A DNA stretch of 64,000 bases from Flavobacterium tagetis (GCF_016735615.1 NZ_JAERSF010000001.1:1568997-1632996), one strand, 5' to 3'. Positions 35,584 through 44,847 are shown, counted from the stretch's first letter. Notes: generated from the letters alone by a model not told the origin. Numbers and translations: made by a program.

Positions 35584-38139
35584 TTAAATTTTGCTGCTTT
35601 CCCAAACGAGCGACAAATAATATAATCCGCCAATTGATGGTCCGCCGAGAATTGAAGTGTAGGGTTTGTTAAGGATATTTGTTCCTCCCAATTTTGCCGA
35701 AATTCCTTTTTTGAAAGCATAATTTAACTGAGCATCCATTGACCAATATGCAGGAACGGTTCCGCTAACTAAGAATGAAACATAATCAAAATTGTTTTGA
35801 TAGCGTGCTGTAACACTTGCGCCGAGACTTTTCCAGATATTTTGAACGATTAGAGTTCCGTTCACATTAAATTCTGGCGTGTTGAAACCATCTTCTAAAC
35901 CATCTTTATCATCTGTTCTGTCGAGTTTGGTATAAGTTAAATTGGTAAGTGCGCTAAACGTGTTGTCAAAACGATATTTCAAACCTAAACTTCCGCCATA
36001 ATTGTAAATTTTACTTTTAGAATTCGTCCAAAGTCTGTAGCGATTTTGAGTGTTTTTAGAATATAAAGCAGTCGGAATCAAGTTTGGATCTGCAGTATTC
36101 GGAATGCTGGCTTCGACTTGTGCGATGAAATTTTTATAAGAGTTATAATAGTAATCGACATCAATAAAAAGATTTCTGTTTAAAGTAATTCCTCTAAAAC
36201 CAACTTCAAACGATTTTACAAATTCAGGTTCTAAATACGTGTACGGATTTTTCTGAATCGTATTTTTATTTTTTTCGATTGCCTGCGCTTGAGTCAAACC
36301 ATTTGTGTTCACATCGGTATTTACCTGCGCTTGAAATTTATCAATTGAAGCTTTGGTATAAGAGTTTTCGAAAATTCCATCAGACATAATTCGCAATCCG
36401 CCAACACGTTTTACACCACCTGAATTTACATTCGAAAATCCTTCAAAAATACTCGGAAAACGATAACCGTTTTGGTAAGATGCTCTAAAGTTTAAACTTT
36501 GTTTTGGTGAATAAACAGCTGTAAATTGAGGTGTAAATTTCGCATCAAAATAATCGGCTTTATCCATTCTAATAGTTGCGCCCAAACGTAATTTGTCTGA
36601 AAAAAAATCTTTTGTCACTTGTGTGAAAGCACCAGTTTTTTGATACGTCAGATTTTCATCAGCATGAACAGGATTGATGAAATAATTTCCGTCGGGAACA
36701 ATAATGTAATTTCTATAATCGACACCGCTCAAAAGTTTTGCATCAATTTTTTCGAAAAAAGAAACAAAAGCTTTATCCCAATTAATCAATCCCTCGCCAT
36801 GAACCAAAGTCGATTTTACCATCAAAGCCGCTCCAATATCCCAATTATTAATATCGATCAATTCCTTTTTCTTCTCTTCGTAAGCTTCGGTTCCGGGTAA
36901 AAATCTTCCGGCATCAGATTGTGTTCTGGCAATTCTGTGCGCATCGGCAACGCTTGCTCCGCCAGCAACAGCATTTTTATAAGCAGTGCTATAATCGGCA
37001 AACCATTTATCATCCGATTTATAAGCGCGATCCATATTTTCTGCCAACGAACGCATATTGTACGAATCGCCAGTATTTTCGGTAGTAGCGTATGCTTTTA
37101 CCTGAAAAATAGGAGTATGATAATCAGCAGAAAATTGATTTAAAGTATAATTGTCTAATCGAAATCTATTTGAACGCTGATAAATCGTATTGATTAAAGC
37201 TGTTTTGTAAGTCACAGAAAGCTCATGATCTTTTTTTGGTCGAAAATACAATCCGAAATCAGCTTTGTAATTTTTGATTTCATAATCAGAAATATCCGTT
37301 TCGCGATAACCCGTTCTGGCCACAACATAATTTTTGCCATTTAAGTTTAGAGTTTTTCGGTTTGCCGATTCATTTCCGTAACCGTTTACTTCGTCATAAG
37401 CTGGATTATCTGCGCCAAACAAACCTGTAGAAGCATTGGCATTTGGAGCCAAATCGGTTCTGTCATCGGCAACCCAGTCTGTCCCGCCTGTAGTTGAAGC
37501 ATTTATTTTAAGCGCCAATTTTTCATTGAAAGCTTTTGCAATTCTTAAATTAAACTGCGAATACACTTTCGGTGAAAATCGATCAACATTGCCAATATGA
37601 TTTACTCCGGTTAATTGTTGAATGGCGATACCCTGATATTCGAAAGGATTTTTGGTCTGAATATTTGCCAAACCATTAATAGCGTTCATTCCGTACAAAG
37701 CGGCGGCTGTTCCAGGAATAATTTCTATTTTATCAATATCCAAATCATTTGCGCCTAAAGCGTTTGCAATTGGCGCACCCAAATGTGGTGCCTGATTATC
37801 GATTCCATCCACCAATTGAGCAAATCTTACATTGGTAGAATTGGCAAAACCTCTCGTATTTATAACTTTAAAGCCTAAACTAGGCGTAATAATCTGAACG
37901 CCTTTTACATTTTCAAGCGCTTCATAAATACTTGGCGATCCCATTATTTTGGCTTCCGCCGATTTTAACTGTTCTATGCTTATTGGCGAATGCATTAATT
38001 TTTCGGAACGTCGCGAAGCTGTTATCACAATCTCATTCAGTTCTTCTTTTTTAATGCTGTCTTGTGTTTTCGAATTTTGGACTTGAGAAAAAGTTTTCAG
38101 GCTTATAAAAACAAAGAATAAATATAGTTTTTGGTTCAT
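35584..38139 (-). CDS. TonB-dependent receptor (851 aa)
   Basis: An outer-membrane TonB-dependent receptor with a signal peptide (about 1-18), a plug (EIVITASRRSEKLMHSPISI, then TRGFANSTNVRFAQLVDGID and LYGMNAINGLANIQTKNP) and a large barrel ending LSLVWESSKI. It is about 180 residues longer than its neighbour receptor and only distantly related to it. Two copies of the CAGTAT-N12-ATACTG palindrome lie just upstream, and a ModE-like regulator gene lies beyond them on the same strand, so its control by molybdenum status is a reasonable inference. Substrate unknown. Confidence 0.88.
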   Translation of the reverse strand: MNQKLYLFFVFISLKTFSQVQNSKTQDSIKKEELNEIVITASRRSEKLMHSPISIEQLKSAEAKIMGSPSIYEALENVKGVQIITPSLGFKVINTRGFANSTNVRFAQLVDGIDNQAPHLGAPIANALGANDLDIDKIEIIPGTAAALYGMNAINGLANIQTKNPFEYQGIAIQQLTGVNHIGNVDRFSPKVYSQFNLRIAKAFNEKLALKINASTTGGTDWVADDRTDLAPNANASTGLFGADNPAYDEVNGYGNESANRKTLNLNGKNYVVARTGYRETDISDYEIKNYKADFGLYFRPKKDHELSVTYKTALINTIYQRSNRFRLDNYTLNQFSADYHTPIFQVKAYATTENTGDSYNMRSLAENMDRAYKSDDKWFADYSTAYKNAVAGGASVADAHRIARTQSDAGRFLPGTEAYEEKKKELIDINNWDIGAALMVKSTLVHGEGLINWDKAFVSFFEKIDAKLLSGVDYRNYIIVPDGNYFINPVHADENLTYQKTGAFTQVTKDFFSDKLRLGATIRMDKADYFDAKFTPQFTAVYSPKQSLNFRASYQNGYRFPSIFEGFSNVNSGGVKRVGGLRIMSDGIFENSYTKASIDKFQAQVNTDVNTNGLTQAQAIEKNKNTIQKNPYTYLEPEFVKSFEVGFRGITLNRNLFIDVDYYYNSYKNFIAQVEASIPNTADPNLIPTALYSKNTQNRYRLWTNSKSKIYNYGGSLGLKYRFDNTFSALTNLTYTKLDRTDDKDGLEDGFNTPEFNVNGTLIVQNIWKSLGASVTARYQNNFDYVSFLVSGTVPAYWSMDAQLNYAFKKGISAKLGGTNILNKPYTSILGGPSIGGLYYLSLVWESSKI

Positions 38140-38158
38140 GGTTTTTGGCTGTTAAATT

Positions 38159-38182
38159 CAGTATGTTTTAAAATGAATACTG
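38159..38182. promoter_or_regulatory. Putative operator CAGTAT-N12-ATACTG, copy 2
   Basis: Identical over 24 bp to the copy at 35525-35548. It lies 20 bp upstream of the start codon of the 851-aa receptor. Confidence 0.6.
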
Positions 38183-38229
38183 AAGGTTTAAAAAATGATT
38201 ATGCTTAATTCGTTTTGATGCTGAAACGT

Positions 38230-38253
38230 CAGTATGTTTTAAAATAAATACTG
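38230..38253. promoter_or_regulatory. Putative operator CAGTAT-N12-ATACTG, copy 3
   Basis: Differs from the other two copies by one base (AAATAAATACTG instead of AAATGAATACTG). It lies 71 bp from copy 2, close to a whole number of helical turns, which would suit cooperative binding of two dimers. Confidence 0.6.
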
Positions 38254-38383
38254 ATATGTGCTCTTAATATTCTTGATCAACAAGTATTAATTGTTGCGAT
38301 TTTTCGCTTTGACAAAAAAAACTATATTTTTTAACCTAAAATGTGACTTGAATCATACTTTTAGGATTTAAATGAGATAGAGA

Positions 38384-38731
38384 TTAGAATTTTAGGTTTT
38401 GCATTTCTTTTTGGGCAAAATCTTTAATGCGTTTTTCTACTTCATAAAAAACAGTTATGGCTTTTTCACCTGCTTCAGTCAGTTTTGCGCCGCCGCCGCC
38501 TTTTCCTCCTAATAATTTTTCAACCAAAGGAGATTCAGCTCGCTGATTCATTTCTTCAACTAATTGCCAAGCCTGACGATACGCCATTTTCATTTCTTTT
38601 GCAGCGTTGGTAATTGATCCCGTTTTCTTGATATTTTCTAAAAGCCAGATTTTACCAATTCCTAAAAAAGGTCCAGCAGCCTCTTCGATCCACACACGAA
38701 CTTCTACTGAATATTTTTTGTCCTTACTCAT
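38384..38731 (-). CDS. ModE-like winged-helix transcriptional regulator
   Basis: A 115-aa protein equal to the N-terminal DNA-binding domain of ModE. KTGSITNAAKEMKMAYRQAW (about 36-55) is the helix-turn-helix, followed by LVEEMNQRAESPLVEK and the wing GGKGGGGAKLTEAG (about 90-103), all typical of ModE/LysR-like repressors. The molbindin domain that senses molybdate in E. coli ModE is absent, so it either senses through another factor or binds constitutively. It is upstream of two TonB receptors and the molybdopterin-domain gene on the same strand. Confidence 0.82.
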   Translation of the reverse strand: MSKDKKYSVEVRVWIEEAAGPFLGIGKIWLLENIKKTGSITNAAKEMKMAYRQAWQLVEEMNQRAESPLVEKLLGGKGGGGAKLTEAGEKAITVFYEVEKRIKDFAQKEMQNLKF

Positions 38732-38913
38732 TTTTGTTCCTTTTTGACTTTTGTAAAAATAATGATTAATTAGTAAAAATATTCTTTCTCTTTGTTTTAG
38801 AAATTGATTTATGAAGAATATTATATTCTACGTATTCATGACGCAAACATAAGTATTTTTACTTAATTAAAAATAAGTAATTTGTTATTTTATTTGTTTG
38901 TCAATGAAATAGC

Positions 38914-38944
38914 TTTGTAACAATGCACAATAAATGTAAATTTG
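38914..38944 (+). promoter_or_regulatory. Promoter of leuS
   Basis: TTTG at 38914-38917, a 19-nt spacer, and TAAATTTG at 38937-38944 match the Bacteroidota consensus exactly. The leader to the leuS ATG is about 55 nt and contains four CTTAG(A/T/C) repeats between 38968 and 39006. Confidence 0.75.
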
Positions 38945-39007
38945 CGGCTAAATTAATTTAGTGAAAAGCTTAGAACCTTAGTAACTTAGAATCTTAGTCG
39001 CTTAGAA

Positions 39008-41872
39008 ATGAAGTACAATCCAAACGAAATTGAAGCCAAATGGCAAAAATATTGGGCAGAAAATCAAACTTTTGCAGCAAAAAATAACTCCGAAAAACCG
39101 AAACATTATGTTCTCGACATGTTTCCTTATCCGTCTGGAGCAGGATTACACGTAGGACATCCGCTGGGTTATATAGCTTCAGATGTGTATTCTCGTTTCA
39201 AAAGACATCAAGGTTTCAATGTTTTGCATCCAATGGGTTACGATAGTTTCGGATTGCCTGCAGAACAATATGCGATTCAGACAGGACAGCGTCCGGAAGA
39301 TACTACACGTGTAAACATTGACGGTGGAGTAGACAAGGAAGGAAAACAAATTGCAGGTTACAGAAAACAATTAGATAAAATCGGATTTTCATTTGATTGG
39401 GCGCGTGAAGTGCGTACATCAAATCCAGATTATTACAAACACACACAATGGATTTTTATTCAATTGTTCAATTCTTGGTATTGCAGAAAACAAGGAAAAG
39501 CATTTGATATTTCAGAGCTTGTAACTGTTTTTGAAGAAAGCGGAAATGCATTGGTTGAAGCAGTCTGCGATGACAATGTAGCAATTTTTACTGCTGACGA
39601 ATGGAATTCTTATTCTGAAAATCAAAAAGAGAAAATCTTGTTGCAATACAGAATGACGTATTTGGCAGAAACAGAGGTAAACTGGTGTCCAGGCTTAGGA
39701 ACTGTTTTAGCAAATGACGAAATTGTAAACGGAGTTTCGGAGCGTGGAGGCTTTCCTGTTATAAGAAAAAAAATGACACAATGGAGTATGCGAATTTCTG
39801 CTTATGCTGAACGCTTGCTCGAAGGTTTAAATGATATTGATTGGAGTGAGTCAATTAAAGAATCTCAAAGAAACTGGATCGGGAAATCGGTTGGGGCTTT
39901 GGTAACCTTTAATGTGAAAAATCACGATGAAGTAATCGAGGTTTTCACTACTCGTCCTGATACTATTTTTGGAGTTACTTTTATGACTTTGGCGCCAGAG
40001 CATGATTTGGTTGCTAAAATTACAACTCCAGAACAAAAAGCAGAAGTTGAAGCATATATCGAAAAAACAGCAAAACGTTCAGAGCGCGAGCGTATGGCCG
40101 ATGTAAAAACTATTTCTGGTGCATTTACAGGAGCTTATGCAGAACATCCTTTTACAAAAGAACCAATTCCGGTTTGGATTGGTGATTATGTTTTGGCTGG
40201 TTACGGAACAGGTGCTGTAATGGCGGTTCCTTGCGGAGACGAAAGAGATTACGCTTTTGCTAATTTCTTTAAAGATCAAAACGGTATGCAGGAAATCAAA
40301 AATATTTTCGCTAATGTTGATATTTCTGAAGCAGCTTACGGATCAAAAGATAACGTTGAAATCGCAAATTCTGATTTCTTAAACGGATTAAATTATAAAG
40401 AAGGAACTAAAAAAGCAATCGAGAAATTAGAAGAAATCGGTCAAGGAAAAGGAAAAACAAATTACCGTTTGCGTGATGCTGTTTTCTCTCGTCAGCGTTA
40501 TTGGGGTGAGCCATTCCCAGTTTATTATGTGAATGGATTGCCTAAAATGATTGAGACGCAGCATTTGCCAATTATTTTGCCTGAAGTAGAGAAATATTTA
40601 CCAACTGAAGACGGTTTGCCGCCATTAGGAAACGCAGCAGTTTGGGCTTGGGATACAAAACAAAATAAAGTTGTTGCAACTGATTTAGTTGATAATGTTT
40701 CAATTTTTCCTTTAGAATTAAACACTATGCCAGGTTGGGCAGGAAGTTCATGGTATTGGATGCGTTATATGGATGCACACAATGAAAATGAATTTGCAAG
40801 CAAAGAAGCATTAGCTTACTGGGAAAATGTGGATTTATATATTGGCGGAAGTGAACACGCAACAGGTCACTTATTGTATTCTCGTTTCTGGAACAAATTC
40901 TTAAAAGATAAAGGTTTTGCTCCGACTGAAGAACCATTCAAAAAACTGATTAATCAGGGAATGATTTTGGGAACGACGGCTTATGTTTACAGATTGGAAG
41001 GAACGAATACTTTTGTTTCTAAAAATAAAATTGATGGTCAAAATGTACAGCCAATTCGTGTTGATGTTCATTTCGTTAATTCTTCAGATGAATTAAATAT
41101 CGAAAAGTTCAAAGCTTGGAGAGAAGATTTCAATACAGCAGAATTTATTTTTGATGAAAACGGAAAATATATTGTTGGTCGTGAAGTCGAAAAAATGTCT
41201 AAATCATATTACAATGTGGTAACGCCAGATGATATTTGTGCAGAATATGGTGCTGATACATTACGTTTATATGAAATGTTCTTAGGTCCATTAGAACAGG
41301 CAAAACCGTGGAATACTGCTGGAATTTCTGGTGTATTTGGTTTCTTGAAAAAATTATGGAGATTGTATTTTGATGATAATGGTTTAATCGTAAACAACGA
41401 CGAACCAACAAAAGACAACTTAAAATCATTGCATAAAACCATCAAAAAAGTAGCAGAAGATATCGAGAATTTCTCTTTCAACACTTCGGTTTCTCAGTTT
41501 ATGATTTGTGTAAACGAATTGTCTTCTCAAAACTGCCATTCAAGAGCAATTTTAGAGCCATTGGCTATTTTAGTTTCTCCTTATGCACCGCATATCGCAG
41601 AAGAATTATGGTCGCAGTTAGGGCATACAACTTCGATTTCTGAAGTTGCTTTCCCGATTTTTGATGAGAAACATTTAATTGAAACCAATAAAGAATATCC
41701 AGTTTCTTTCAACGGAAAAATGCGTTTCACAATCGAATTGCCTTTGGATTTAACCAAAGAACAAATCGAAGAAATCGTAATGAAAGACGAAAGAACTCAA
41801 AAACACTTAGACGGAAGAACGCCAAATAAAGTGATTATTGTTCCTGGAAAAATCATTAACCTAGTCGGTTAA
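39008..41872 (+). CDS. leuS: Leucyl-tRNA synthetase
   Basis: A 954-aa class I synthetase. It begins MKYNPNEIEAKWQKYWAE, has the HIGH-type motif in PYPSGAGLHVGHPLG (about 37-51), the CP1 editing domain (about 280-480, including TTRPDTIFGVTFMTLAPEH and GTGAVMAVPCGDERD), the conserved RQRYWGEPFP block and KMSKS (about 729-733). It is longer than the E. coli enzyme because of insertions near 160-200 and 665-710. It charges tRNA-Leu and edits misacylated tRNA. It has its own promoter and terminator. Confidence 0.97.
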   Translation: MKYNPNEIEAKWQKYWAENQTFAAKNNSEKPKHYVLDMFPYPSGAGLHVGHPLGYIASDVYSRFKRHQGFNVLHPMGYDSFGLPAEQYAIQTGQRPEDTTRVNIDGGVDKEGKQIAGYRKQLDKIGFSFDWAREVRTSNPDYYKHTQWIFIQLFNSWYCRKQGKAFDISELVTVFEESGNALVEAVCDDNVAIFTADEWNSYSENQKEKILLQYRMTYLAETEVNWCPGLGTVLANDEIVNGVSERGGFPVIRKKMTQWSMRISAYAERLLEGLNDIDWSESIKESQRNWIGKSVGALVTFNVKNHDEVIEVFTTRPDTIFGVTFMTLAPEHDLVAKITTPEQKAEVEAYIEKTAKRSERERMADVKTISGAFTGAYAEHPFTKEPIPVWIGDYVLAGYGTGAVMAVPCGDERDYAFANFFKDQNGMQEIKNIFANVDISEAAYGSKDNVEIANSDFLNGLNYKEGTKKAIEKLEEIGQGKGKTNYRLRDAVFSRQRYWGEPFPVYYVNGLPKMIETQHLPIILPEVEKYLPTEDGLPPLGNAAVWAWDTKQNKVVATDLVDNVSIFPLELNTMPGWAGSSWYWMRYMDAHNENEFASKEALAYWENVDLYIGGSEHATGHLLYSRFWNKFLKDKGFAPTEEPFKKLINQGMILGTTAYVYRLEGTNTFVSKNKIDGQNVQPIRVDVHFVNSSDELNIEKFKAWREDFNTAEFIFDENGKYIVGREVEKMSKSYYNVVTPDDICAEYGADTLRLYEMFLGPLEQAKPWNTAGISGVFGFLKKLWRLYFDDNGLIVNNDEPTKDNLKSLHKTIKKVAEDIENFSFNTSVSQFMICVNELSSQNCHSRAILEPLAILVSPYAPHIAEELWSQLGHTTSISEVAFPIFDEKHLIETNKEYPVSFNGKMRFTIELPLDLTKEQIEEIVMKDERTQKHLDGRTPNKVIIVPGKIINLVG

Positions 41873-41903
41873 TTATTTTAAAATTTCAATATTTAAAATT
41901 CCA

Positions 41904-41940
41904 AATTCCAATTTTACGATTGGGGTTTGGAATTTTTTTT
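41904..41940 (+). terminator. Terminator of leuS (AATTCCAA family)
   Basis: AATTCCAA pairs with TTGGAATT around a loop of 15 nt that itself contains complementary bases (CAATTTTACGATTGG), followed by eight T. It lies 32 bp after the stop codon. Confidence 0.8.
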
Positions 41941-42383
41941 ATGCTTATTTTTTTCGCCACGAATTGCACGAATTTCCACGAATTTCACCCCAAATACGCA
42001 TAGTTTGTCATTTCGACGAAGGAGAAATCTTCGTAAGTAACTCTACAAAGATTGGCGATTTTGATTGCGGAGCTTCTTGGGAGGTCTTCGACTTCGCTCA
42101 GACTGACAATGCGTAGAGTTCCTAAGGATGACAAGATTGCGAAAAAAACTTTGCGCACTTTCCCGATAATTATCGGAATCGCAAGAAAAAAACTTCCAAA
42201 CTTTGCGAAAAATCTCCGCGTACTTTGCGTTATAAACCCGCACCAGCATTGGAATTTGTAATTTTTTCATTAAAAATTTAAAAACTTTTGTAACATTTTA
42301 ATAGTTGCCGTATCAAAAGCATGGATCCGATTTAATTAACAATTTATTGCTATTAGAATTTTAACAACTTAAAACTATTAAAA
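41941..42383. other. Gene-free gap with dispersed repeats and possible hydrolase promoter
   Basis: No credible ORF is visible. The stretch holds a GCCACGAATT-type arm (41957), the dispersed repeats GTCATTTCGACGAAGGAGAA (42008) and CTTCGACTTCGCTCAGACTG (42087), the TCCCGATAATTATCGGA palindrome (42161-42177) and CTTTGCG repeats. Near the hydrolase start, TGTAAC (42289-42294) and CGTATC (42309-42314) recall an ECF-type promoter, although the 14-nt spacer is short. Confidence 0.6.
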
Positions 42384-43232
42384 ATGAAAAAGTATATCAT
42401 CTTAATTATCGCATTCTTATTCTCAGCATTATGTCTAAATGTTTTTGCACAAACAAAACAATATCCTTTCGAAGTAATTAAAACAGGAAAAGGAAAACAA
42501 TCTATAATCTTCATTCCAGGATTTGCTTCTTCTGGAGAAGTTTGGAATGAAACAAAAGCGACATTCGAAAAAGACTTCACTTGCTACACGCTTACCATGT
42601 CAGGTTTTGCAGGAGTAAAACCACAACCAAATCCTTCATTTGAAAATTGGAAAAATGAAATTGCAGCTTATATCAAAGACAATAAAATCGAAAAACCAAT
42701 TGTAATTGGCCACAGTATGGGCGGAGGATTGGCACTTGCCATTGCGGCAGATTATCCAGAATTGATTGGGAAAATTGTGGTTGTGGATGCACTTCCTTGT
42801 CTGGCCGCTTTAAGTGATCCTTCTTTTAAATCAAAAGAAAATAATGACTGTTCGGCAACTATAAAGCAAATGACGGGAATGAACGAAACTCAATTCTACG
42901 ATATGCAGAAACAAATGATGCCGAGGCTTTTGCAAGATCAATCTAAATTGGAAACGGTCGTGAGCTGGAGCGTAAAGTCAGACCGAAACACTTTTGGGCA
43001 AATGTATTGTGATTTTTATAATACAGATTTAAGAGCGAAAATCTCACAGATAAAATGTCCGTCTTTAGTTTTATTAGAATCTTATTTTATAAATTTAAAA
43101 CCTGCAATCGACGAACAATATAAAAATTTGAAAACAGCCGATTTTAAATATGCTAATAAAGGTCTTCATTTTATTATGTACGATGACAAAGATTGGTATT
43201 TGGCACAATTGAATAATTTTTTAAAATCTTAA
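42384..43232 (+). CDS. Secreted alpha/beta hydrolase in ECF sigma operon
   Basis: A 282-aa alpha/beta-hydrolase with a signal peptide (about 1-22, ending FAQ), so it is periplasmic or secreted. The nucleophile is Ser111 in VIGHSMGGGLAL, the oxyanion region is FIPGFASSGEVW, and His262 in KGLHFIMYDD completes the triad. Family substrates include esters and amides, and none is evident. It lies one base before the ECF sigma factor gene and is clearly co-transcribed with it, an arrangement that suggests that the hydrolase is controlled by, or informs, the sigma factor. Confidence 0.82.
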   Translation: MKKYIILIIAFLFSALCLNVFAQTKQYPFEVIKTGKGKQSIIFIPGFASSGEVWNETKATFEKDFTCYTLTMSGFAGVKPQPNPSFENWKNEIAAYIKDNKIEKPIVIGHSMGGGLALAIAADYPELIGKIVVVDALPCLAALSDPSFKSKENNDCSATIKQMTGMNETQFYDMQKQMMPRLLQDQSKLETVVSWSVKSDRNTFGQMYCDFYNTDLRAKISQIKCPSLVLLESYFINLKPAIDEQYKNLKTADFKYANKGLHFIMYDDKDWYLAQLNNFLKS

Positions 43233-43233
43233 A

Positions 43234-43707
43234 ATGGAATTCGAACAGATATATAAAACTTATTGGGACAGAATTTTCAGGCTTTGTATGGGTTTTGTAA
43301 ACGATTATGATGCCGCTCAGGATTTGACTCAGGAAACTTTTATAATTGTCTGGCAGAAATTGGAAACCTTTAGAAATGAATCTTCTATTGGAACGTGGAT
43401 TTTCAGAATTGCTTCCAATAATTGTCTTAGGCAGATAGAAAAACAAAAGCGTTTCCCGAAATCTGAACTTCCTGTTCATCTTTCAGAAGAAAAACAAACA
43501 TCATTAGAACCTCAGATTCAATTCTTGTATAAATGTATTGCTGAGCTTCCAGAAACCGATCGTATTATTATTTCGTTAGAGTTAGAGGATATCAAACAAA
43601 ATGAAATTGCTAAAATCGTCGGACTTTCTGAAGCCAATGTTAGAGTGAAAATTCACAGAATTAAAGAAAAACTGACTCAAAAATTTAAAGAAAATGGACA
43701 ACGATAA
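43234..43707 (+). CDS. ECF-type RNA polymerase sigma factor
   Basis: A 157-aa sigma-70 family factor with only regions 2 and 4. Region 2 (about 1-70) has NDYDAAQDLTQETFIIVWQ, and region 4 (about 100-155) has ELPETDRIIISLELEDIKQN and the HTH EIAKIVGLSEANVRVKIHRI. It overlaps by 14 bp with the next gene, which encodes a membrane protein in the position usually taken by an anti-sigma factor. The start ATG follows the hydrolase stop by one base. Confidence 0.92.
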   Translation: MEFEQIYKTYWDRIFRLCMGFVNDYDAAQDLTQETFIIVWQKLETFRNESSIGTWIFRIASNNCLRQIEKQKRFPKSELPVHLSEEKQTSLEPQIQFLYKCIAELPETDRIIISLELEDIKQNEIAKIVGLSEANVRVKIHRIKEKLTQKFKENGQR

Positions 43708-44290
43708 TAATATAGATTTTAAAGATTTATGGAAAAAGCAATCCGTAAGTCAGCCAGATATGACCGATTTGCTGGCAAGAGTTGGTAAATTCAAAAAAGC
43801 GGCTTTACGCAGTTTGTGGATGACCAATATTATGCTTTTGGCAACGAGTGCTTTTATAATTTTTATCTGGATATACTATCAGCCACAGTTTATTTCAACT
43901 AAAATCGGAATATTGCTTACTATTCTTGCTATGATGGTTTATGTATTTGTATACAATAAATTATCGAACGATTATAAAAGCATCGATTCTACACAAACCA
44001 ATCAGGAATATTTGCAGAAACTGATTTCGATAAAAAAGAAACAACAGTTTCTGCAGACCAAAATGATGAATTTTTACTTTATAGGGCTGACACTAGGGAT
44101 TTGTTTGTATATGTACGAATACGCAAGCAGAATGAGTGTTTTAGGAGTAAGTTTAACGTACGGAATTACATTGCTTTGGATGTTGTTCAATTGGTTTTAC
44201 ATTCGTCCAAAACAAATTAAAAAGCAGCAAGATAAAATAAATGGTCTTATTGAAAAATTTGAAGAAGTTAATCATCAATTAGAGTTATAA
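43694..44290 (+). CDS. Membrane protein, putative anti-sigma factor
   Basis: A 198-aa protein with a cytoplasmic N-terminal part (about 1-45, including DFKDLWKKQSVSQPDMTDLL) and four hydrophobic helices (near 48-66, 74-92, 123-141 and 150-168), with a coiled C-terminal tail. It overlaps the sigma gene by 14 bp. By position it is the best candidate to hold the sigma factor at the membrane, although it lacks the zinc-binding HxxxCxxC motif of ZAS anti-sigmas. This is inference from context only. Confidence 0.7.
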   Translation: MDNDNNIDFKDLWKKQSVSQPDMTDLLARVGKFKKAALRSLWMTNIMLLATSAFIIFIWIYYQPQFISTKIGILLTILAMMVYVFVYNKLSNDYKSIDSTQTNQEYLQKLISIKKKQQFLQTKMMNFYFIGLTLGICLYMYEYASRMSVLGVSLTYGITLLWMLFNWFYIRPKQIKKQQDKINGLIEKFEEVNHQLEL

Positions 44291-44292
44291 AA

Positions 44293-44324
44293 AAAGAAAG
44301 CTTCGCAATTGCGAAGCTTTCTTT
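44293..44324. terminator. Bidirectional terminator after the ECF operon
   Basis: AAAGAAAGCTTCGCAA pairs perfectly with TTGCGAAGCTTTCTTT, giving a 16-bp stem with no loop to spare (a full palindrome). It separates the ECF operon (+) from the lipoprotein gene (-). Confidence 0.9.
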
Positions 44325-44363
44325 TACCAAAAACAAAAATCTAAAATTTTAAATTTCTATAAA

Positions 44364-44759
44364 CTATTGTCCGAAAACGTATGGTGTAAGTGGCAATACA
44401 ATTATACCATCATTTGTAGCTGTTGCAGTTAATTCATTTTGTAATTTTCCTCCAACATAAATTTTTCCAGTCAATGTTTGACCTGGAGTTCCGCCATATC
44501 CGCTAGCGCTTAATGATGCACCGATAGATTTTGCATCGGCGGTAAATTCTTTAGTCCAAGGAAGTTTAGTGATATCTTCGTTTAGAGCATTTCCTCCTTT
44601 TTCAAAATAAGTAGTAGAAAGAGTTCCAGTATAATTTCCAGTTATTTCGTATTTAACGTCTCTTGAGTTGTTTCCGCCCTTATCATCATCGCTGCTGCAA
44701 GAAACTGCTGTAAAAGCAAGAGTCATTACAATTGCTAAGGTTTTCAAAATTGATTTCAT
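44364..44759 (-). CDS. Small lipoprotein, hypothetical
   Basis: A 131-aa protein with a clear lipobox (FTAVSC, Cys21) followed by an acidic SSDDDKGG linker, as in Bacteroidota surface lipoproteins. The mature region is beta-rich with Gly/Thr-rich strands (YEITGNYTGTLSTTYF, GTPGQTLTGKIYVG). No family recognised. It is divergent from the TPR histidine kinase, and the shared 168-bp promoter region holds a perfect 18-bp palindrome, suggesting common regulation. Confidence 0.75.
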   Translation of the reverse strand: MKSILKTLAIVMTLAFTAVSCSSDDDKGGNNSRDVKYEITGNYTGTLSTTYFEKGGNALNEDITKLPWTKEFTADAKSIGASLSASGYGGTPGQTLTGKIYVGGKLQNELTATATNDGIIVLPLTPYVFGQ

Positions 44760-44847
44760 AATATATTCTTTTAATTAATAATCTGATTCATAACAAAATT
44801 AGACCCTTACTTACGGGGCGGCAATACCTGATAAAATGTATTTTTTA

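Noticed and set aside
42289..42314. ECF promoter upstream of the hydrolase as a firm feature
   Set aside because: TGTAAC and CGTATC are only 14 nt apart, shorter than the usual 16-17, so it is mentioned but not claimed.
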